Assembly (NCBI GenBank): GCA_002367355.1
Contig: DFBQ01000051.1
Span: 1 to 15,926, forward strand
DNA from: Deltaproteobacteria bacterium UBA3076
GTDB taxonomy: Bacteria; Desulfobacterota; Dissulfuribacteria; Dissulfuribacterales; UBA3076
Length of the DNA stretch: 15,926 nt
Direction of reading: 5' to 3'
Shown piece by piece: positions 12,735 through 15,926 of the stretch. A program made the translations under genes and the position numbers. Within the stretch, counting starts at the first letter, position 1, and each line of letters opens with the position of its first letter. The notes beneath the pieces were generated by a model. It made no database searches, was not told the origin of the DNA, and saw nothing but the letters and a program-made list of their open reading frames with translations.

Positions 12735-15203
12735 TTAAGTCGTTTTCGACTTGTTCTTTAAAAATCCAGTCCCAATAGTTATTGCCAACGCAAGGCAGTA
12801 AAAGGCAATCATGGCCTGCAACCCGTTCAGTTCAAGGAATGTACCCCCTGAAAAAATCAGAGTCGCCACGGCAGTCCCCAGGACTATTGGAAATAACATG
12901 GAAAAGATCATCCACCGTATTTGCCCGGTCTGGATCTTCACCATAATGCTGGTTGCCACGCAAGGGGGATAGAGGACTATGAAAAGCATGAGCGCCAGGG
13001 CATGAAGGGGCGTAAAACCCTTCTCGCCCTTCTCCATCCTTGTCTCAAGGGTTTCCCCTTCTTCCTTTTGCTCGTAAAGGGCCCCCAGGGTCGCCACACT
13101 GCTTTCCTTGGCGGCAAACGATGCCAGTAGAGAGACATTGACGCGCCAATTAAACCCTGCGTATTGTGTGTACGGCTCCATGGCGCGGCCAACACGCCCC
13201 AGGAAGCTGTTATCGATCTTTTCCTTTTTTATCTCTCTCAGAAGCTTCTTTCTCGCACTAAAGACCTTTTTAAATGCCTTGTTTACGCTTTTTGCTTCCT
13301 TGTCTTTCTTTGGCCGCACGATCTTGAAGAACACAGAGTTTTCCGCCTTGAATTTCTCATTGACGGCCAAGGCCGCCTCCTTGCCCTTTGCCATCATCTT
13401 GGCGTTCTTGTATTTATCCCAGTAAAGGACTAATGCCATAAGGTTTTCCCCCTGGACATAGTCTGCATAGGGATTACCTTCTATCTTCCGGTAAAAGCCT
13501 GCAATGGCGCGATCCTTTTCTGTATCGTAATACGCCTTTCTTTCATCGCTCAGCCCTGGGAACTGGAGCAGTATGAATATGATGATGGCAATGGCCGCCA
13601 CGATGGTGATAATTTTCCTGATAAAGAGCCAGACCCTTTCTACTGCACGGCCGAGCACACCCCGAATCGTGGGGATGTGATAGGGGGGCATCTCCATGAT
13701 AAAGGGGCAGGTGTCTTTGTTCTTGAGGACCGTAAGGGTCAGGATTTTTGCCACGGGCAGGACCATCAAGAGACTTATGGTTGAGATGAAGAACATGGCC
13801 GGGCCCTTGTGTTCGGCAAAATAGATATTGATCATCAGGACATAGAGTGGGACCTTGGCCAGGCAGTTCAACATGGGGATCGTCAGGATAGTGGCGAACC
13901 TCGCCCTTTCGTCCGGGATGCCCTTGCAGGACATCACGCCGGGTACAGCGCACCCGCCCACATAGATGCCGCCCAGGACCATGGGAAGAGTGGATTGGCC
14001 GTGGAGTCCGAATTTATTAAAAATCCTGTCCAGGATAAAGGCCATCCTCGGCATGTAACCGCTGTCTTCCAGAATGGCGATAAGGCCGAACAATATGAAA
14101 AATATCGGGATATAGTTTAACAGGGCATTGATGCTGTCCACAAACCACAAGGTCATGGACCGGATAAGAGGCGCATCTATAAATCCCGGGGCGGGCAGAA
14201 AAGATTCTGTAATACTCCTGAGCTTTGCCAGCAGGGGCCAGGTATAATTTGTGATGTTGTACCCCTGGACAATGGAAAGATAGTAAAGGAGATAGATAAC
14301 GCCTACCAGGATCAGAGGCCCGAGGAACTTGTGGCAGATGATCGCGTCGGCTCTGTCGGAAAGGGGTTGCGTGAATGCGGCTTTGGGCTTGACGCATGAT
14401 CTGCTGATAGTGTCCGCTACCTTGTACCGGCTGAATGCGATATGTCTTTCCGGCTTCTCATTGTGCTTTGACTCAAACTCCTGTCTCTTGTTTTCTATGA
14501 ATTCAAGGACTTTCCCCGGTGTCGAATGGAGTTCCCGGATTAGCTTCAGCGCCTCGCTGTCGCCCTCAATGAGCTTGATTGCAAGCCATCTACCGGGATA
14601 ATTCTTGGAAAGCACTCCGTTGCCCGAAAACTCGTTCTCGATTTCGGTCAGAAAGGGTTCCATGGGGCCATAGTCTATGAGGAAGGGCTTTGGAGACCGC
14701 TCCGAACCGGCAACCGAGTTGATGGACTTTAAGAGTTCCTTTTTTCCCCTTCCTTTCTTGATTGCAGTAAGAATCACCGGGGCCCCGAGTTGACGGCTCA
14801 GTTCCTGCGTATCAATGTTAATGCCCCTTCTCCCAGCCACGTCCATCATGTTGAGGTCCACAACCAGGGGGACCCCCATTTCCAGCAACTGAAAGGTAAG
14901 ATAGAGATGGCGTTTCAGATTCGATGCGTCTGCCACATTGACAACCACCGAGGGCTTTTCATGCAGGAGAAAGTCGCGTGAGACCCGCTCCTCCGGGGAG
15001 TATGAGGTAAGGCTGTATGTCCCGGGGAGGTCAACAACCTCCACCTTCATCCCGTCGTACCTGTAAGAGCCGGTCATCTTTTCGACCGTGACTCCGGGAT
15101 AGTTGGCCACGTGCTGGCTGGCCCCTGTGAGCGCGTTGAAGACCGTGGATTTCCCGCAATTGGGCTGCCCTGCCAAAGCTAACAGGGCCTTTTTCTTCTT
15201 CAA
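12735..15203 (-). CDS. feoB: Ferrous iron transport protein FeoB
   Basis: An 822-aa GTP-gated Fe2+ permease of the inner membrane. The N-terminal G domain has G1 GQPNCGKST (12-20), the switch region around YPGVTVE (T39), G3 DLPG (58-61), G4 NMMD (118-121) and G5 around TAIKK (146-150), followed by the helical GDI-like region. The membrane part starts near 290. The gate motif reads PMLNCLAKVPLYVL (443-456) in place of the usual PF(M/I)SCSARLPVY, keeping Cys447. The second gate has FAAKESSVATLGALY (696-710) and PPCVATSIMVK (746-756). A lysine-rich insertion of ~110 residues (about 552-665) separates the two membrane halves. Translation starts at a TTG whose bases overlap the feoA stop (TTGA, 15200-15203), with GAGG four bases upstream. 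Confidence 0.96.
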   Translation of the reverse strand: MKKKKALLALAGQPNCGKSTVFNALTGASQHVANYPGVTVEKMTGSYRYDGMKVEVVDLPGTYSLTSYSPEERVSRDFLLHEKPSVVVNVADASNLKRHLYLTFQLLEMGVPLVVDLNMMDVAGRRGINIDTQELSRQLGAPVILTAIKKGRGKKELLKSINSVAGSERSPKPFLIDYGPMEPFLTEIENEFSGNGVLSKNYPGRWLAIKLIEGDSEALKLIRELHSTPGKVLEFIENKRQEFESKHNEKPERHIAFSRYKVADTISRSCVKPKAAFTQPLSDRADAIICHKFLGPLILVGVIYLLYYLSIVQGYNITNYTWPLLAKLRSITESFLPAPGFIDAPLIRSMTLWFVDSINALLNYIPIFFILFGLIAILEDSGYMPRMAFILDRIFNKFGLHGQSTLPMVLGGIYVGGCAVPGVMSCKGIPDERARFATILTIPMLNCLAKVPLYVLMINIYFAEHKGPAMFFISTISLLMVLPVAKILTLTVLKNKDTCPFIMEMPPYHIPTIRGVLGRAVERVWLFIRKIITIVAAIAIIIFILLQFPGLSDERKAYYDTEKDRAIAGFYRKIEGNPYADYVQGENLMALVLYWDKYKNAKMMAKGKEAALAVNEKFKAENSVFFKIVRPKKDKEAKSVNKAFKKVFSARKKLLREIKKEKIDNSFLGRVGRAMEPYTQYAGFNWRVNVSLLASFAAKESSVATLGALYEQKEEGETLETRMEKGEKGFTPLHALALMLFIVLYPPCVATSIMVKIQTGQIRWMIFSMLFPIVLGTAVATLIFSGGTFLELNGLQAMIAFYCLALAITIGTGFLKNKSKTT

Positions 15204-15424
15204 CGGTCCTCAACCTCAACGAATTTGGCTTCTGCGTGACGAATACTCAAACAATACCCATCCAGCTCCAGTTCCATTGGATCCTCAAGGGGAGCGTTAC
15301 GGATCACCTTCATTTTGAGTCCGGGGTAAACCCCCATATCCATGAGCCTCTGGCCCAACTTGTCATGTGCGTGAAGTCTCTTGACAAGACATTCTCTTCC
15401 TGGCCTTAAATCATCTAAAGTCAT
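15200..15424 (-). CDS. feoA: Ferrous iron transport protein FeoA
   Basis: A 74-aa cytosolic FeoA consisting of the single SH3-like domain (TLDDLRPGRECLVKRL, then GQRLMDMGVYPGLKMKVI and LELDGYCLSIRHAEAKFVEV). It partners FeoB and is coupled to it by a 4-base stop/start overlap. The ATG at 15424 follows GGAAG by 5 bases, a good ribosome-binding site. This copy lies directly before feoB in the classical feoAB order. The second, more divergent FeoA-domain gene lies ~6.7 kb away at the operon end. Confidence 0.94.
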   Translation of the reverse strand: MTLDDLRPGRECLVKRLHAHDKLGQRLMDMGVYPGLKMKVIRNAPLEDPMELELDGYCLSIRHAEAKFVEVEDR

Positions 15425-15506
15425 AATTACTTCCTTAATTTAGTCAATTTAGTCGGCCTTGAATTGCCGACTATGGTAGGATTCTTTTCACAACTCACAA
15501 CTGTTC
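15425..15506 (-). promoter_or_regulatory. feoA leader with stem-loop and tandem repeat
   Basis: An 82-bp gap between the HMA-like gene and feoA. TAGTCGGC (15450-15457) pairs with GCCGACTA (15466-15473), an 8-bp stem with an 8-base loop. On the feoA side lie two adjacent perfect 9-bp direct repeats, GACTAAATT read on the minus strand (15437-15445 and 15446-15454); the second enters the stem. The pattern could be an mRNA element or a site for a metal-responsive repressor; no classical Fur box is recognised. Confidence 0.4.
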
Positions 15507-15839
15507 TTATCCCCACAGAGAGAGAAGACCGTCCACTACTTCCTTTGTCTGTTCCGGTCGATTTTTCAGCCCGGCTAAGGCCTCCCACAATCCCGGGTCC
15601 AGACGCTCAGGATCGTATTCAACGACTGCGGACAGGGCCAAAGCGTTGACCCGTACACTGAGGATGCCGGGGATCTGATTCACATGGTTCCCCAGGTCCA
15701 CCCCCTGAAGAGACTCGATGCCGGAAAATGAAATCCTGAGCCTGATCCTGCCGGGGATGTGATGGGCAATCTCCAGGTGTGGTACAATGTCTAACAACGT
15801 CTGGATCACTTTATTTTTCAAAGCCGTATCATTCATCAT
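15507..15839 (-). CDS. HMA-like domain protein at the head of the feo operon
   Basis: A 110-aa protein with a ferredoxin-like heavy-metal-associated fold of the 'HMA_2' type: HHIPGRIRLRI (26-36), then a helix, IPGILSVRVNALALSAVVEYDP (56-77) and a closing helix. The CxxC metal motif of classical HMA domains is absent; His21, His26, His27 and His52 are the only obvious metal ligands. Such proteins often precede feoAB or metal P-type ATPase genes, suggesting a cytosolic metal chaperone or regulator role; this is inferred. Two ATGs are adjacent (15839 and 15836) with only a weak ribosome-binding site. It ends 82 bp before feoA on the same strand. Confidence 0.75.
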   Translation of the reverse strand: MMNDTALKNKVIQTLLDIVPHLEIAHHIPGRIRLRISFSGIESLQGVDLGNHVNQIPGILSVRVNALALSAVVEYDPERLDPGLWEALAGLKNRPEQTKEVVDGLLSLWG

Positions 15840-15926
15840 GTATCTTTGAGCCGTTATTTTTTTTCATCCTTCATATTACCTGAAACTCTGTTTATGACCC
15901 CAAGTTTCAGGACTTGTGTTTCTTCC
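15840..15926 (-). promoter_or_regulatory. Probable promoter region of the metal operon, with inverted repeat
   Basis: CCTGAAACT (15879-15887) and AGTTTCAGG (15903-15911) are perfect 9-bp inverted arms separated by 15 bp, placed 40-72 bp before the HMA-like gene start. TAATAT on the minus strand (15873-15878) beside it could be a -10 box. The repeat could be an operator for a metal-responsive regulator or the terminator stem of a gene beyond the window edge; a run of eight A's on the minus strand lies about 25 bp further on. Confidence 0.35.

Noticed and set aside
15425..15926. Classical Fur box before the feo genes
   Set aside because: No sequence close to GATAATGATAATCATTATC is visible in either leader.

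Overview
The window looks like chromosomal DNA from an anaerobic Gram-negative bacterium, most likely a Desulfobacterota (deltaproteobacterial) species. This is inferred, not proven. The reasons are a large feo ferrous-iron locus with DUF4198 and DUF4857 accessory genes, REP-type palindromes of the 'GGATTCCCGCC...GCGGGAATGAC' kind, signal peptides of Gram-negative style, and moderate base composition. No rRNA, tRNA or CRISPR array was seen. Nearly all genes lie on the minus strand; only a toxin-antitoxin pair and a transposase remnant are on the plus strand.

Left part (1-5253). After a gene-poor stretch there is a 149-bp nested palindromic element (320-468). It sits immediately downstream of a three-gene minus-strand operon (5253 to 480) whose genes overlap by ATGA at both junctions. 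The last gene encodes an XPB/Rad25-type SF2 helicase with Walker A, DEVH, RED and QRLGRILR motifs. The two upstream genes encode partner proteins. The middle one carries a domain that resembles the helicase's own N-terminal domain, the arrangement known from mycobacterial Rv0861c/Rv0862c. Here the partner function appears to be split over two genes. I propose a bacterial analogue of the XPB-p52 pairing of TFIIH.

Middle part (5254-8220). This is an accessory patch. It holds a VapBC-like toxin-antitoxin module with a clear double palindromic operator (5448-5476), the first ~39 codons of a REP-associated Y1 transposase, an AAA ATPase with a DUF4143-type C-terminus, and a 540-bp stretch without an intact gene. 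That stretch carries a 35-bp inverted repeat built from GAACATC-like units around what looks like a decayed reading frame.

Right part (8221-15839). One long minus-strand operon for metal handling, in order of transcription: an HMA-like protein, FeoA, FeoB (TTG start overlapping the feoA stop), a small secreted Cys-containing protein, a periplasmic DUF4198 protein, an ABC ATPase, an ABC-2-like permease, a DUF4857-like membrane-anchored protein, and a second FeoA. FeoA/FeoB should import Fe2+. The secreted proteins may bind metal in the periplasm. The ABC module is a dedicated but uncharacterised transport or membrane machine tied to the same locus. Hairpins between several cistrons may tune their relative expression.
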